Shown: positions 6,924 to 15,660, counted from the stretch's first letter. The stretch is 64,000 bases of DNA from Streptomyces sp. NRRL S-244 (GCF_000717915.1 NZ_JOCX01000010.1:62001-126000); one strand, 5' to 3'. The notes: generated by a model from the letters alone, not told the origin. Numbers and translations: made by a program.

Positions 6924-8483
6924 ATGGCGGACACCAAGGACACGGCGATACGGCTGGGCCACTCCCCCACCCTGTGGGAGCTGGTCGCGGCGCGGGCCGC
7001 GCTGAGCCCCGGCGCCACCGTGCTGATCGAGGCGGCCGACGACCCGGCCGACGACCGGAAGCTCACCTTCGCCGAGCTCCGCGACCGCTCCGAGCAGGTC
7101 GCGGCGGGGCTGTACGGGATGGGCGTACGACCCGGCACCGTCGTCGCCTGGCAGCTGCCCACCCGGATCGAGACGGTGCTGCTCTCCCTCGCCCTGGCCC
7201 GGATCGGGGCCGTCCAGACCCCCGTGATCCCCTTCTACCGGGACCGCGAGGTGGGCTTCGCGCTGCGCGAGTCCAAGGCGGAGTTCTTCGCCGTCCCGGG
7301 CGTCTGGCGGGGCTTCGACCACACCGCGATGGCCGAGCGCCTCGGCGCGCGCGGCGTCTTCGAGGCCTACGGCTCCCTCCCGGCCGCGGACCCCGCCGTA
7401 CTCCCCCCGCCCCCGTCCGAAGGCACGTCCGTCCGCTGGATCTACTGGACCTCCGGGACCACCTCCGACCCCAAGGGCGTCCTGCACACCGACCGCTCAC
7501 TGATCGCGGGCGGCTCCTGCCTGGCCCACGCCCTGCACCTGGGTCCGGCGGACGTCGGCTCGATGGCCTTCCCGTACGCGCACATAGGCGGCCCGGACTA
7601 CCTGGTGATGCTGCTCCTGTACGGCTTCCCCGCGGTCCTCTTCGAGAAGTTCGCGATGCCGGACGCGCTGCCCGGCTACCGGCGCCACGGGGTCACGGTG
7701 GCCGGCGGCTCGACGGCCTTCTACTCGATGTTCCTGACGGAGCAGCGCAAGGACCCGGGGTCCAGGCTCATCCCGACCCTGCGCCTGCTCGCGGGCGGGG
7801 GCGCCCCGAAGCCCCCGGAGGTCTACCACGCGGTCGTCCGCGAACTGGGCTGCCAGCTGACCCACGGCTACGGCATGACCGAGGTCCCGATGATCACCAT
7901 GGGCGCGCCGGACGACACCCCGGAGCACCTCGCCACGACGGAGGGCCGCCCCCCGGCCGGCATGTCGATCCGCATCACGACGCCCGACGGCGAGCCCCTG
8001 CCCCCGGACACGGACGGCGAGGTCCGGCTGCGCGGCGAGGCGGTCTGCCGGGGCTACCTGAACCGGGAGGACCGCCCGGCGGAGGTCTTCGACGCCGACG
8101 GCTACCTGATCACCGGCGACCTCGGCCACCTGACGCGGGACGGCTACCTCGTCCTCACGGGCCGCAGCAAGGACGTGATCATCCGCAAGGGCGAGAACAT
8201 CTCCGCGAAGGAGATCGAGGACCTCCTGCACCTGCTCCCGGGCATCGGCGACGTGGCCGTGATCGGCCTCCCGGACCCGGAGCGCGGCGAACGCGTCTGC
8301 GCGGTCGTGGAACAGCCACCGGGCGCGGCCCCCCTGACCCTCCCGCACCTGACGGCCCACCTCCGCGCCCAGGGCCTGTCCCCCCACAAGCTCCCGGAAC
8401 AACTGGAACTGGTCGAAGCCCTCCCCCGCAACGAAGCCCTCCGCAAGGTCCTGAAGTACAAACTCCGCGAGCGCTTCGCCTAG
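6924..8483 (+). CDS. Acyl-CoA synthetase (AMP-forming), cyclohexanecarboxylate-CoA-ligase-like
   Basis: A 519-residue ANL-superfamily ligase that activates a carboxylic acid with ATP and CoA. The phosphate-binding loop is YWTSGTTSDPKGVLHT (about residues 174-189). GYGMTEVPM is the A5 motif. TGDLGHLTRDGYLVLTGRSK gives the A7/A8 region with the hinge Asp, and the C-terminal RKVLKYKLRE carries the usual acylation Lys position. The start has GGAGG 6 bases upstream. It is divergent from the amidohydrolase/dehydrogenase operon and shares paired operators with it, so it probably supplies that operon's acyl-CoA substrate. Closest class by sequence feel is the cyclohexanecarboxylate/medium-chain ligases; the exact substrate is not readable. 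Confidence 0.92.
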   Translation: MADTKDTAIRLGHSPTLWELVAARAALSPGATVLIEAADDPADDRKLTFAELRDRSEQVAAGLYGMGVRPGTVVAWQLPTRIETVLLSLALARIGAVQTPVIPFYRDREVGFALRESKAEFFAVPGVWRGFDHTAMAERLGARGVFEAYGSLPAADPAVLPPPPSEGTSVRWIYWTSGTTSDPKGVLHTDRSLIAGGSCLAHALHLGPADVGSMAFPYAHIGGPDYLVMLLLYGFPAVLFEKFAMPDALPGYRRHGVTVAGGSTAFYSMFLTEQRKDPGSRLIPTLRLLAGGGAPKPPEVYHAVVRELGCQLTHGYGMTEVPMITMGAPDDTPEHLATTEGRPPAGMSIRITTPDGEPLPPDTDGEVRLRGEAVCRGYLNREDRPAEVFDADGYLITGDLGHLTRDGYLVLTGRSKDVIIRKGENISAKEIEDLLHLLPGIGDVAVIGLPDPERGERVCAVVEQPPGAAPLTLPHLTAHLRAQGLSPHKLPEQLELVEALPRNEALRKVLKYKLRERFA

Positions 8484-8587
8484 GGGGGTCTGGGGGGTCG
8501 GGGGCTCCTGGCGGCCCGCAGCGCCGGCGGGGCCGCGGGCCAGGGCTGCGGATCCGGCTCTCCCTCCGGCTCCGGATCCGGCTTCGG

Positions 8588-9106
8588 CTACGCGTCCGGG
8601 GCTTCCACGCCGCAGTACGCGGCGAAGGCCGTCAGGATCTCGTCCTCCGTGATGCGGCCGTCGGCGTCGGCGTCCAGGGTCGTCGCGATCTGCGCGGCCA
8701 GTTCGGGCGGGGTGCCCAGGACGCGCAGGACCCGGGCCGCCGCCGTCGGGGTGGTGCCGCGGCCGTCCTCGTCCGCCACCGCGATCACCCCGTGCAGGAA
8801 CGGCCGCGCGATCTCCGCGAACCGCTGCGGGTTGTCCCGCAGCCGCTTCGCCGCCCCCGTGATGAACTCCTCGCGGGTCACCCGCTGGTCCCCGTCGACG
8901 TCCGCGATCCCGGCCATCCCCTGCCAGAAGGCCTCGGCCCCCGCGAAGAGGTCCTGGCCCCGGTCCGACCGCGCGGCGGTGCCGAATTCGGCCAGCACCG
9001 CCTTCGCGGCCGCGCTGAAGTCCTCGCGGTCGATGTATCCGTTCCCGTCCTGGTCGAACGTGGCAAACCGGGCGGCGATCTTGCGCTCGTATTCTGCGCT
9101 GTCCAT
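8588..9106 (-). CDS. EF-hand calcium-binding protein (four-hand, calerythrin/CalD-like)
   Basis: A 172-residue cytosolic protein with calmodulin-like loops: DQDGNGYIDREDF (about 19-31), DVDGDQRVTREEF (about 66-78), a degenerate third DEDGRGTTPTAAA (about 112-124) and DADADGRITEDEI (about 148-160). The first, second and fourth have acidic residues at positions 1, 3, 5 and 12 and should bind Ca2+; the third lacks the position-12 acid. There is no signal peptide. The layout matches the streptomycete calerythrin-like family of intracellular Ca2+ buffers or sensors. Confidence 0.9.
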   Translation of the reverse strand: MDSAEYERKIAARFATFDQDGNGYIDREDFSAAAKAVLAEFGTAARSDRGQDLFAGAEAFWQGMAGIADVDGDQRVTREEFITGAAKRLRDNPQRFAEIARPFLHGVIAVADEDGRGTTPTAAARVLRVLGTPPELAAQIATTLDADADGRITEDEILTAFAAYCGVEAPDA

Positions 9107-9408
9107 ATGCGGCGTTCCGCCTTCACATGTGCGGTGGAGTTCAGTTCAAGACAAGGCAGGAGCGTAAGGCCTACGTGGCCTGCTCGTTAAGCGAAGTCGG
9201 CAAGCAGGTGGCCGCATCGAACCCGCGCACGGGAAGCGTGGCGGGGCGCGCACACCTGTGCCCATGTGCCGCACCCGGCCCCACCGTTCACACCCCGCAC
9301 CGCGCCTATCACGCAGAGCGCTCGTCCAGGGTCGCGTTCTCCCAAAACGGGCGCGAACCCGCCTCTGGCGACTACATTCGAGGCGTCGACACACGGCTGG
9401 GGGCAGTT
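9107..9408. other. Divergent intergenic region before the sigma-like gene
   Basis: These 302 bases lie between the minus-strand EF-hand gene and the plus-strand sigma-like gene and must hold both promoters. I see a short inverted repeat (AGGCC and GGCCT around 9168-9182) but no convincing -35/-10 pair. An open frame in phase with the sigma gene runs back to 9127 but lacks coding character. Confidence 0.4.
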
Positions 9409-9987
9409 ATGCCGAAGGACGTACCACCTCGCTGGGACCGCCGCATGCAGCAGCGCCTCGCCCGCGGCGAGGCCGCCGCGCTCGGAGAGCTGTACGACCG
9501 CTTCGCCTCGCTCGTGCACAGCCTGGCGCACCGGGTCCTCGGCGACGAGACGGCGGCGGACCGGATCACCCGCGAAGTGTTCGGCTACATCTGGGAGAAC
9601 CCCGACGCGTACGACCCCAAGTAGGGCTCCATGCGCTCCTGGGTCGCCCGGATCACCCAAAGCCAGGCCGTGGCCCGGCTCCGCCAGGCCGAAGTCGGCC
9701 GCGGCTCGCGCGAGGAGCTCGAACAGAAGGTGCGCAGTGCCACCGCCGCCGCCCGCGCGGACTACATCGTCACGTCCATGCCCGCGCCGCTGCGCGCCGC
9801 GCTGGAGCTCGCGTACTTCAAGCGCCGCGACTACCGGCAGGCCGCCGCCGACCTCCGCATCAGCGAGGACGAGGCCCGGCGCCGGCTGCGCCTGGGCCTC
9901 CAACTGCTCTCGACCGCCAACGTCCTCCCGCAGGAGGATGCCGCTCCGCCCGGATACGGCCCGCCAGGATATGGAACACCCCGATGA
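9409..9987 (+). pseudogene. ECF-type sigma factor gene interrupted by an in-frame amber codon
   Basis: Reading from ATG 9409 gives an ECF-like region 2 (GEAAALGELYDRFASLVHSL, then TREVFGYIWENPDAYDPK), then TAG at 9622-9624. The same frame continues without a gap into GSMRSWVARITQSQAVARLR and a region-4-like part (MPAPLRAALELAYFKRRDYR, then EDEARRRLRLGLQLL) up to TGA at 9985-9987. In this family the residue before GS is often Gln, so CAG to TAG is a one-base change. Joined, the product is about 192 residues, normal for the family. Its stop overlaps the anti-sigma start (ATGA). Either the gene is inactivated, or the codon is read through, or it is a sequencing error. Restart at ATG 9631 has no ribosome binding site. 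Confidence 0.75.
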
Positions 9988-11243
9988 ACGGCCCCGCAGA
10001 CCCGCCCGACGAGGGATACGAGGAGCAGCGCCGCGGCGGTCCGGCGCGCATACCGGGTCCGCGCGGGGCCGCTGACGACCTCGATCCGCGGCACGCACCG
10101 GAGCCACTGCCCGAGCCGCCCGCCGTACCGGGACCGCCGCAGCCGCCGCGCACCCACGCCGTACTGAAGTCCCTGCTCGGCGCGTGGGCCCTCGCGGCCT
10201 GCTCCGCCGAGGAGACCCAGGCGGTCGAGGACCACCTCACCGAGTGCGCGCAGTGCGCCGAGGAGGCGCTGCGGCTGCGCGACGCCGTGGGCCTGCTGCA
10301 CCCCGAGGACAGCCTCGACCTCAAGCCGCTGCTGCGCTCGCGGGTGCTGGAGGACTGCCTCGGCAAGCGGCCAGCCCGCATCCCGGTGCCGGCGTGGGCG
10401 AACCCGTACGACACGGAGACCGCGCGGCTCGACGCGCTGCTGCGGGACTTCGGCGACTCGGAGTGGCAGACCCCCGTACGGCTGAAGTGGTTCGAGGAGG
10501 AGCGGCGGCAGTCGCGCCGGACGACGGTGGCCGGGGTCATCGGGCACCTGCTGACGGTGGACGGGCTCGTCGCGACGGCGCTGGGCCTGGACGACCCGCT
10601 GGGCCCGGAGGCGCCGGCGGACGCGACGGGCCGCACCGAGCACTACTGGAGCTCCGCCGAGCAGCCCATCACCCGGCAGATCCGCGAGCCGTGGCGGGAG
10701 CAGGGCCACACGCTCTTGCGGACGGTGTCGTTCGCGGGCCGGGGCGTCGGGGAACTGTCGGTGGACTACGGACCGTTCGCGCTGCCGCTCGGGGACGCGT
10801 TCCTGGAGCGGGCCTTCGAGTGCTGGGTGCACGCGTGGGACATCGCGGAGGCGGTGGACTACCCGTACGACCCGCCGTCCGGGCCCCACCTGAACCGGAT
10901 GATCGACCTGGCGGCGCGGCTGCTGCCGAGCGCGCTGGCCCACCGGCGCCGGGCGGGCCTGGCGGCCCCGGCCCGCGGCCTGGTCGCGGCGGGCGCACCG
11001 GGGCGGACCCTGCACCTGGAGATCGAGGGGGCGGGCGGCGGCAGCTGGGACATCGCCCTGGACTCCCCGGCGGCGAAGCCGTCGCCGGAGCACACGGTGG
11101 CGCAGATCGCGCTGGACGGCGCCGAGTTCTGCCAGCTGGCCGCCGGGCACATCTCCCCGGAGGAGGCGGCCGTGGGCCAGCACGGCGACCGCGAGGCCAT
11201 CCGCGACGTCCTCTTCGCGGCGGCCTCCCTCAGTCGCCTCTAG
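9984..11243 (+). CDS. Zinc-finger anti-sigma factor fused to a mycothiol maleylpyruvate isomerase-like domain
   Basis: A 419-residue protein. After a Pro-rich N-terminus, residues about 60-105 form a zinc anti-sigma domain (ALAACSAEETQAVEDHL, then TECAQCAEEALRLRDAVG) with the HxxxCxxC signature. A DinB/MDMPI helical domain follows (TTVAGVIGHLLTVDGLVATA, about residue 180 on), then an MDMPI C-terminal region. Such proteins bind the sigma factor through the zinc domain. The MDMPI part may sense a thiol or metal, but that is inference. Its ATG overlaps the sigma-like gene's stop, so the two are translationally coupled. It is intact although the sigma gene carries an amber codon. Confidence 0.85.
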   Translation: MNGPADPPDEGYEEQRRGGPARIPGPRGAADDLDPRHAPEPLPEPPAVPGPPQPPRTHAVLKSLLGAWALAACSAEETQAVEDHLTECAQCAEEALRLRDAVGLLHPEDSLDLKPLLRSRVLEDCLGKRPARIPVPAWANPYDTETARLDALLRDFGDSEWQTPVRLKWFEEERRQSRRTTVAGVIGHLLTVDGLVATALGLDDPLGPEAPADATGRTEHYWSSAEQPITRQIREPWREQGHTLLRTVSFAGRGVGELSVDYGPFALPLGDAFLERAFECWVHAWDIAEAVDYPYDPPSGPHLNRMIDLAARLLPSALAHRRRAGLAAPARGLVAAGAPGRTLHLEIEGAGGGSWDIALDSPAAKPSPEHTVAQIALDGAEFCQLAAGHISPEEAAVGQHGDREAIRDVLFAAASLSRL

Positions 11244-11255
11244 GAGTGTCCGCAC

Positions 11256-11283
11256 GGCTCCGCCGGTTCGCCCCGGCGGAGCC
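11256..11283. terminator. Bidirectional terminator-like hairpin
   Basis: GGCTCCGCCGG (11256-11266) pairs perfectly with 11273-11283 around a 6-base loop, between the convergent anti-sigma and purU genes. A third copy of the right arm (GCCGGCGGAGCC) follows near 11295, allowing an alternative fold. Confidence 0.6.
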
Positions 11284-11331
11284 GCCGGGCCTACGCCGGC
11301 GGAGCCCCGGGGCCTGGAGGGAGGGACACCC

Positions 11332-12207
11332 CTACGCGAAGACGACCGTGCGGGTGCCGTTCAGGAGCACGCGGTGCTCGCTGTGCCACTTCACTGCCCG
11401 CGCCAGCGCCTGGCACTCCACGTCGCGCCCGATCGCCACCAGCTGGTCCGGCGTCACCTCGTGGCCCACCCGCTCGACCTCCTGCTCGATGATCGGGCCC
11501 TCGTCCAGGTCGGCCGTCACGTAGTGCGCGGTGGCACCGATCAGCTTCACACCGCGCGCGTGCGCCTGGTGGTACGGCTTCGCGCCCTTGAAGCTCGGCA
11601 GGAAGGAGTGGTGGATGTTGATGATCCGCCCGCTCAGCTCCTTGCACAGGGTGTCCGACAGCACCTGCATGTACCGGGCCAGCACCACGAGCTCGACGTT
11701 CTCGGCCCGGACCAGCGCCAGCAGCTGCGCCTCCGCGTCCGCCTTCGTCTCCTTCGTCACCGCGATGTGGTGGAAGGGGACGCCGTACGAGCGCACCAGC
11801 TCGGCGAAGTCGGTGTGGTTCGAGACCACCGCCGCGATCTCGACCGGGAGCGCGCCGATGCTGGAACGGAACAGCAGGTCGTTCAGGCAGTGCCCGAACT
11901 TCGACACCATCAGCACGATCCGCATGCGCTCGTCGGAGCGGTGCAGCTGCCAGTCCATCCGGAAGGAGTCGCCGATCGCGGCGAAGCTGGCCCGCAGCTT
12001 GTCGAGCGTCACCGGAGCGTCGGCGGAGAAGTGGACCCGCATGAAGAAGAGGCCGGTGTCGTGGTCGCCGAACTGCCGGCTGTCCTCGATGTTGCATCCG
12101 GTCATGAACAGGTAACTGGACACGGCGTGCACGATGCCCTGCTTGTCCGGGCATGACAGGGTCAATACGTACTGCTGGGGGGCCTGGGCCTGCGGGTCGT
12201 CGCTCAT
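11332..12207 (-). CDS. purU: Formyltetrahydrofolate deformylase PurU
   Basis: A 291-residue enzyme that hydrolyses 10-formyl-tetrahydrofolate to formate and tetrahydrofolate, balancing one-carbon pools and feeding purine synthesis. Residues 1-85 form an ACT domain (YVLTLSCPDKQGIVHAVSSY). The formyltransferase-fold hydrolase domain follows, with NIHHSFLPSFKGAKPYHQAH and IGATAHYVTADLDEGPIIEQ carrying the conserved Asn, His and Asp. Length and order match the family. MSDDPQ at 12207 is preferred; an alternative ATG 6 codons upstream (12225) also fits. It converges on the anti-sigma gene. Confidence 0.96.
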   Translation of the reverse strand: MSDDPQAQAPQQYVLTLSCPDKQGIVHAVSSYLFMTGCNIEDSRQFGDHDTGLFFMRVHFSADAPVTLDKLRASFAAIGDSFRMDWQLHRSDERMRIVLMVSKFGHCLNDLLFRSSIGALPVEIAAVVSNHTDFAELVRSYGVPFHHIAVTKETKADAEAQLLALVRAENVELVVLARYMQVLSDTLCKELSGRIINIHHSFLPSFKGAKPYHQAHARGVKLIGATAHYVTADLDEGPIIEQEVERVGHEVTPDQLVAIGRDVECQALARAVKWHSEHRVLLNGTRTVVFA

Positions 12208-12235
12208 GACCCCACAGCCTTTCACACCCCGCGGC

Positions 12236-12673
12236 TCACGCCGCGCGGGTCAGGATCCGCAGCACTTCCAGCGACCGCGGCGGCTCGTCCGGTTCGTCCC
12301 CGTCCGCCGTCGCCAGCCGTACGTGCGCCTCGCGCGCGGCACGTACCGCCTCGGGCCAGGCGTGGTGCTCCAGGTAGGCGGAGACGGGGGCGTCGGGCCC
12401 GACCTGGTGCAGGATCCGCAGCACCCGCAGCACCGCGAGGTCCACGAGCGTGGCCTCCTGGGCGTCGCGGAATATCGTGCCGACGTATTTGTCGGCCGAC
12501 CAGCTGTCGAGCCACGTGTCCTCGACGAGGCGGTACACGGCGTCGGTGACGTCCCCGTACCCCTCGACACCGGCGAGCCAGGTCTCCTCGTGGAAGACCG
12601 GGTCGGAAAGCATGTGGAGCGCCGAGCGCACGTTGCTGCGCCAGCGCCACCACGGCATGTCGTTCAGGGGCAT
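12236..12673 (-). CDS. Conserved actinobacterial protein (SCO4402-family-like)
   Basis: A 145-residue soluble, mostly helical protein beginning MPLNDMPWWRWRSNVRSALH. It is rich in Trp and acidic residues, with no signal peptide, membrane segment or catalytic motif that I recognise. From memory it resembles the protein family named after SCO4402, usually encoded next to purU as here. An ATG three codons upstream (12682) and a longer frame to 12805 are possible, but neither has a good ribosome binding site. Function unknown. Confidence 0.75.
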   Translation of the reverse strand: MPLNDMPWWRWRSNVRSALHMLSDPVFHEETWLAGVEGYGDVTDAVYRLVEDTWLDSWSADKYVGTIFRDAQEATLVDLAVLRVLRILHQVGPDAPVSAYLEHHAWPEAVRAAREAHVRLATADGDEPDEPPRSLEVLRILTRAA

Positions 12674-12872
12674 GCCGCCCATGGTGGAGGAGCGACCACC
12701 GCGGCGGGAAGGGTTCTTCGAACCTTGGGCGAATGTCACGCTTGCGATGTTACGTTCACGACTTGCGCGATCTTGAAGCACCTGTGCGCAATCCACCCCC
12801 GGCAATTCACCTTTGCGTCACCCCGCGTTGTGTCCATCTCACTCTCCAGTTACCCCTGGGGAGGAAGTGTGC

Positions 12873-14156
12873 GTGTACATGACCGAATGGCGACGCACCT
12901 CTTCCCTGACCCGCACCTTGGTGGCAACGGCGATGGGCACCTGTCTCGTCGCCGGATGCGGGGTGCTCCCCGGGGGCTCGGGGGGCTCCGGGGACACCAT
13001 CACGGTCATGACCTTCGCGCCGCAGGGCACCAAGGCGACCAACATGCCCGGAATGCCGGGTATGGCCAAGGCCTATGAGGCCTGGGTCAATTCCAAGGGC
13101 GGTATCAACGGGCACAAACTGCGCGTACTGACCTGCAACGAGAAGAACACCCCGAACGGCGCCGCCGACTGCGCCCGCAAGGCCATCAACGAGAAGGCCG
13201 TCGCGGTCGTCGGCTCGTACAGCCAGCACGGACGCGCCTTCATGGCCCCGCTGGAGGCGGAGGGCATCCCCTTCATAGGCGGGTACGGAGTCTCCTCCGA
13301 GGAGTTCCAGAGCACCCTCTCCTACCCGGTCAACGGCGGCCAGCCCGTCCTCCTCGCCGGCGCCGGACACCAGCTGGGCAAGGCGTGCAGCCAGGTGGCC
13401 ATCGTCCGCCCGGACACCCTCGCGGGCGACTCCATGCCGATCCTGCTCAACGCCGGCCTGAAGCTCAACAAGGCGCCCGAGGCCAACGACATCCGGGCCG
13501 CCGAGGACTCCGCGGACTACATCGCGCAGGCCCGCGAGGCCCTGGCCGACTCCTCCGGCGGCAAGGACCGGGGCTGCGTGACCGCCGTGCTCGGCGAGCG
13601 CACGGAGACGTTCTTCGACGCGTTCCGGCGCGAGGACAGCAAGCACAAGAACCCGCAGATCTCCTCGGTCCTCGGCAGCGTCAGCCAGGCCGTGGTCGAC
13701 CGCACCGGCGGCAGGGAGAGCCCCTTCGAGGGCGCGTACGTCGCGAGCTGGTACCCGGTGTCGACGGACGCGCTGTGGGAGCCGATGCGGAAGGTGATCT
13801 CCGACCACGCCTTCGGCAACGACGCCGTGGACCCGGACGACAGCGGGACGCAGACCACCTGGATCGCGTACACCGTGCTCAGCGAGACCCTGAAGCGGTT
13901 CAAGTCCGACGAGGACGTCACGGCGCGCAAGGTGGCGCGCATGCTGAACCAGGGGGATCCGGTCAAGACCGGCGGGCTGACCCCGGACCTGAGCTGGCGC
14001 TACAAGGACATGCGCGCCGTCGCCGGCTTCCCGCGCATGGTGAACGGGCGCGTCAACTTCCAGGTCGTCCAGTCGGGCCGGCTGGTCGCCCAGCAGGGCG
14101 GCGAGCAGTCGATGGACATGACGGAGACCCTGGAGCAGGCGCCCCGCGCGGCGTGA
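12873..14156 (+). CDS. ABC transporter substrate-binding lipoprotein (branched-chain amino acid/LivK-like)
   Basis: About 427 residues. The N-terminus has a charged start, a hydrophobic stretch and a lipobox (LVAGC, Cys about residue 29), so it is a lipid-anchored extracytoplasmic protein. The mature part is a type I periplasmic-binding fold: AFAPQG-like entry, GGINGHKLRVLTCNEKNTPN, then VAVVGSYSQHGRAFMAPLEA and GIPFIGGYGVSSEEF. GTG 12873 was chosen because GGGGAGG (12858-12864) sits 8 bases upstream; ATG 12879 two codons later is the common alternative. No permease or ATPase gene is nearby, so it is an orphan that may serve a distant transporter or a sensor. It resembles the conserved single LivK-like lipoproteins of streptomycetes. 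Confidence 0.88.
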   Translation: MYMTEWRRTSSLTRTLVATAMGTCLVAGCGVLPGGSGGSGDTITVMTFAPQGTKATNMPGMPGMAKAYEAWVNSKGGINGHKLRVLTCNEKNTPNGAADCARKAINEKAVAVVGSYSQHGRAFMAPLEAEGIPFIGGYGVSSEEFQSTLSYPVNGGQPVLLAGAGHQLGKACSQVAIVRPDTLAGDSMPILLNAGLKLNKAPEANDIRAAEDSADYIAQAREALADSSGGKDRGCVTAVLGERTETFFDAFRREDSKHKNPQISSVLGSVSQAVVDRTGGRESPFEGAYVASWYPVSTDALWEPMRKVISDHAFGNDAVDPDDSGTQTTWIAYTVLSETLKRFKSDEDVTARKVARMLNQGDPVKTGGLTPDLSWRYKDMRAVAGFPRMVNGRVNFQVVQSGRLVAQQGGEQSMDMTETLEQAPRAA

Positions 14157-14179
14157 CGCCGCGGCGTTCCGCCGCGGCG
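14157..14179. terminator. Terminator-like hairpin between convergent genes
   Basis: A 10-bp perfect stem (CGCCGCGGCG, loop TTC, CGCCGCGGCG) starts one base after the lipoprotein stop and serves the convergent gene at 14197 as well. Confidence 0.6.
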
Positions 14180-14196
14180 CAGCGCCCTGCGTGCGA

Positions 14197-15660
14197 CTAC
14201 AGCTGGGACTTGTCCCGCTTGGTGAGGCCGTACTTGGCCGCGACCGCGTTCCACAGGGTCGCGGCCGATTCCTTCGCCTTGGTCGCCTCGCCGCTCGCCT
14301 TGTTGCCCTCGCTGGCGTTGCCGGTGCCCTTGGCCTGCCCGTCCTTGCAGCCCTTCTTGTCGCCGGCGGTGTCGTCCGCCCAGGCCGCGTAGCTGTTGTC
14401 GGCGGCCGCGGAGGACTGCCAGGCCTTGGTGAGCGAGGCGGCCAGCTTCACGTTGTCGGGGAGCTGGTCCATCTTCAGGTCCTGGAGGCGGGTGACGAGC
14501 TCCTCGCGCTGGCGGGCGGCGTCGCGCAGGTCGGACGCCGCCTGGCCGAGGTTGCGGCAGCCCTTGATGTCGTCCACGGAGCGGATCACGGCGGCGCGGC
14601 TGTCGTTGCTGTCCGCGAGGAGCTTGTCCAGCTGGACGGCCTGGGAGCGGGCCGGGTCCACGGGCGCCTCGGCGGCCGCCGCGGCCGAGCTTCCGGCGCC
14701 GGGGGTCGCGGCCGCGGCCGCGGGGTCGTTGTTCTGCTTCTTGCCGTCGCTGAGCAGCGCGCCGACGCCGAGCCCGACGACGGCCAGGCCGATGACGAGG
14801 GCGGCGACCACCCAGGCCGGCACCCGCCGGGTCGCCTCCGGCTGGGGCTGGGGCTGGGGCTGGGCGTACTGCGGCTGCTGCTGCATCTGCTGCGGCTGGC
14901 GGGCCTGGGGCGGTGGCGGTACGGGCCGCTGCCCGCGCGGCGGATACCCCCGCGGCGGCGGCTGGCGCAGCACCGGCTCCTGCACGGGCGGCAACTGCCG
15001 CGTGTGCCCGGCGTCGGCGCCGCCCCCCTCACGGAACAGCGCGTCGAACCCGTCGGTGACGGGCGGGATGTACTGCGTGGCGGCCTCATGGTGCGCGGCC
15101 CCGCCCGGTACGGGCGGAATGTACTGGGTCGCGCCCTCGTCCGGCCCGGTTCCACCCGGTACGGGCGGAATGTACTGAGTGGCGGCTTCGCCATGCGCGG
15201 GCGCAGCCGGGACCGGCGGGATGTACTGGGTCGCGCCTTCATCGGGCGCGGGCGCAGCCGGGACCGGCGGGATGTACTGGGTCGCGCCCTCGTCATGCGC
15301 GGGCGCAGCCGGGACCGGCGGGATGTACTGGGTCGCGCCTTCATCGGGCGCGGGCCCGGCCGGGACCGGCGGGATGTACTGGGTGACCGCCTCGGGCAGC
15401 GGCGGGTAGCCGTACCCGTGAGGATCCCCCGGCCCCTCGTAGCCGGGTCCCACCACGTGCCCGGGCGCCGCCTGGCCCTGCGCGGGCGGATACCCGTACG
15501 CGGGCCGGCCCGGCTGGGCCTGGTCCGGCTGGGCCTGGGCCGGATACGGCTGCCCCTGCCCCGGCGCCGGCGGGTAGCCGTCCGCGGGCTGCGGGTACGT
15601 CGGGTCGGGGCCCCAAGGCGCACCCGCCTGCGGGCCGCCGCCCTGTCCGCTCTCCGTCAC
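14197..15660 (-). CDS. Membrane-anchored protein with seven TQYIPPV repeats
   Basis: A 487-residue protein. The first 120 residues are a Pro/Gly/Tyr/Gln-rich disordered region. Next come seven tandem 17-residue units of the form ATQYIPPVPAAPAPDEG, ending in a DGFDALFRE motif. A second Pro/Gln-rich stretch and one membrane helix (VPAWVVAALVIGLAVVGLGV, about residue 280) follow. The C-terminal 180 residues are helical and probably outside the cell (DDIKGCRNLGQAASDLRDAA). The TQYIPPV and FDxLFR motifs recur, as I recall, in the cytoplasmic tails of several streptomycete membrane proteins. The Thr could be a Ser/Thr-kinase site. Topology would be N-in, C-out. Function unknown. Confidence 0.85.
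   Translation of the reverse strand: MTESGQGGGPQAGAPWGPDPTYPQPADGYPPAPGQGQPYPAQAQPDQAQPGRPAYGYPPAQGQAAPGHVVGPGYEGPGDPHGYGYPPLPEAVTQYIPPVPAGPAPDEGATQYIPPVPAAPAHDEGATQYIPPVPAAPAPDEGATQYIPPVPAAPAHGEAATQYIPPVPGGTGPDEGATQYIPPVPGGAAHHEAATQYIPPVTDGFDALFREGGGADAGHTRQLPPVQEPVLRQPPPRGYPPRGQRPVPPPPQARQPQQMQQQPQYAQPQPQPQPEATRRVPAWVVAALVIGLAVVGLGVGALLSDGKKQNNDPAAAAATPGAGSSAAAAAEAPVDPARSQAVQLDKLLADSNDSRAAVIRSVDDIKGCRNLGQAASDLRDAARQREELVTRLQDLKMDQLPDNVKLAASLTKAWQSSAAADNSYAAWADDTAGDKKGCKDGQAKGTGNASEGNKASGEATKAKESAATLWNAVAAKYGLTKRDKSQL
15061..15390. repeat. Seven tandem 51-bp coding repeats
   Basis: The string ATGTACTG (plus strand) recurs at 15068, 15119, 15170, 15221, 15272, 15323 and 15374, exactly 51 bases apart. 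The units from 15170 onward are nearly identical at DNA level; the outer ones have drifted. Each unit encodes 17 residues of the protein on the minus strand, so copy number can change without a frameshift. Confidence 0.95.

Noticed and set aside
9127..9408. Extension of the sigma-like frame upstream to 9127
   Set aside because: The sequence is not sigma-like and lacks coding bias; ATG 9409 matches the start expected for the family.
15061..15390. Regularly spaced repeats resembling a CRISPR array
   Set aside because: The 51-bp units are contiguous, have no unique spacers and encode an in-frame 17-residue protein repeat; no cas genes are nearby.
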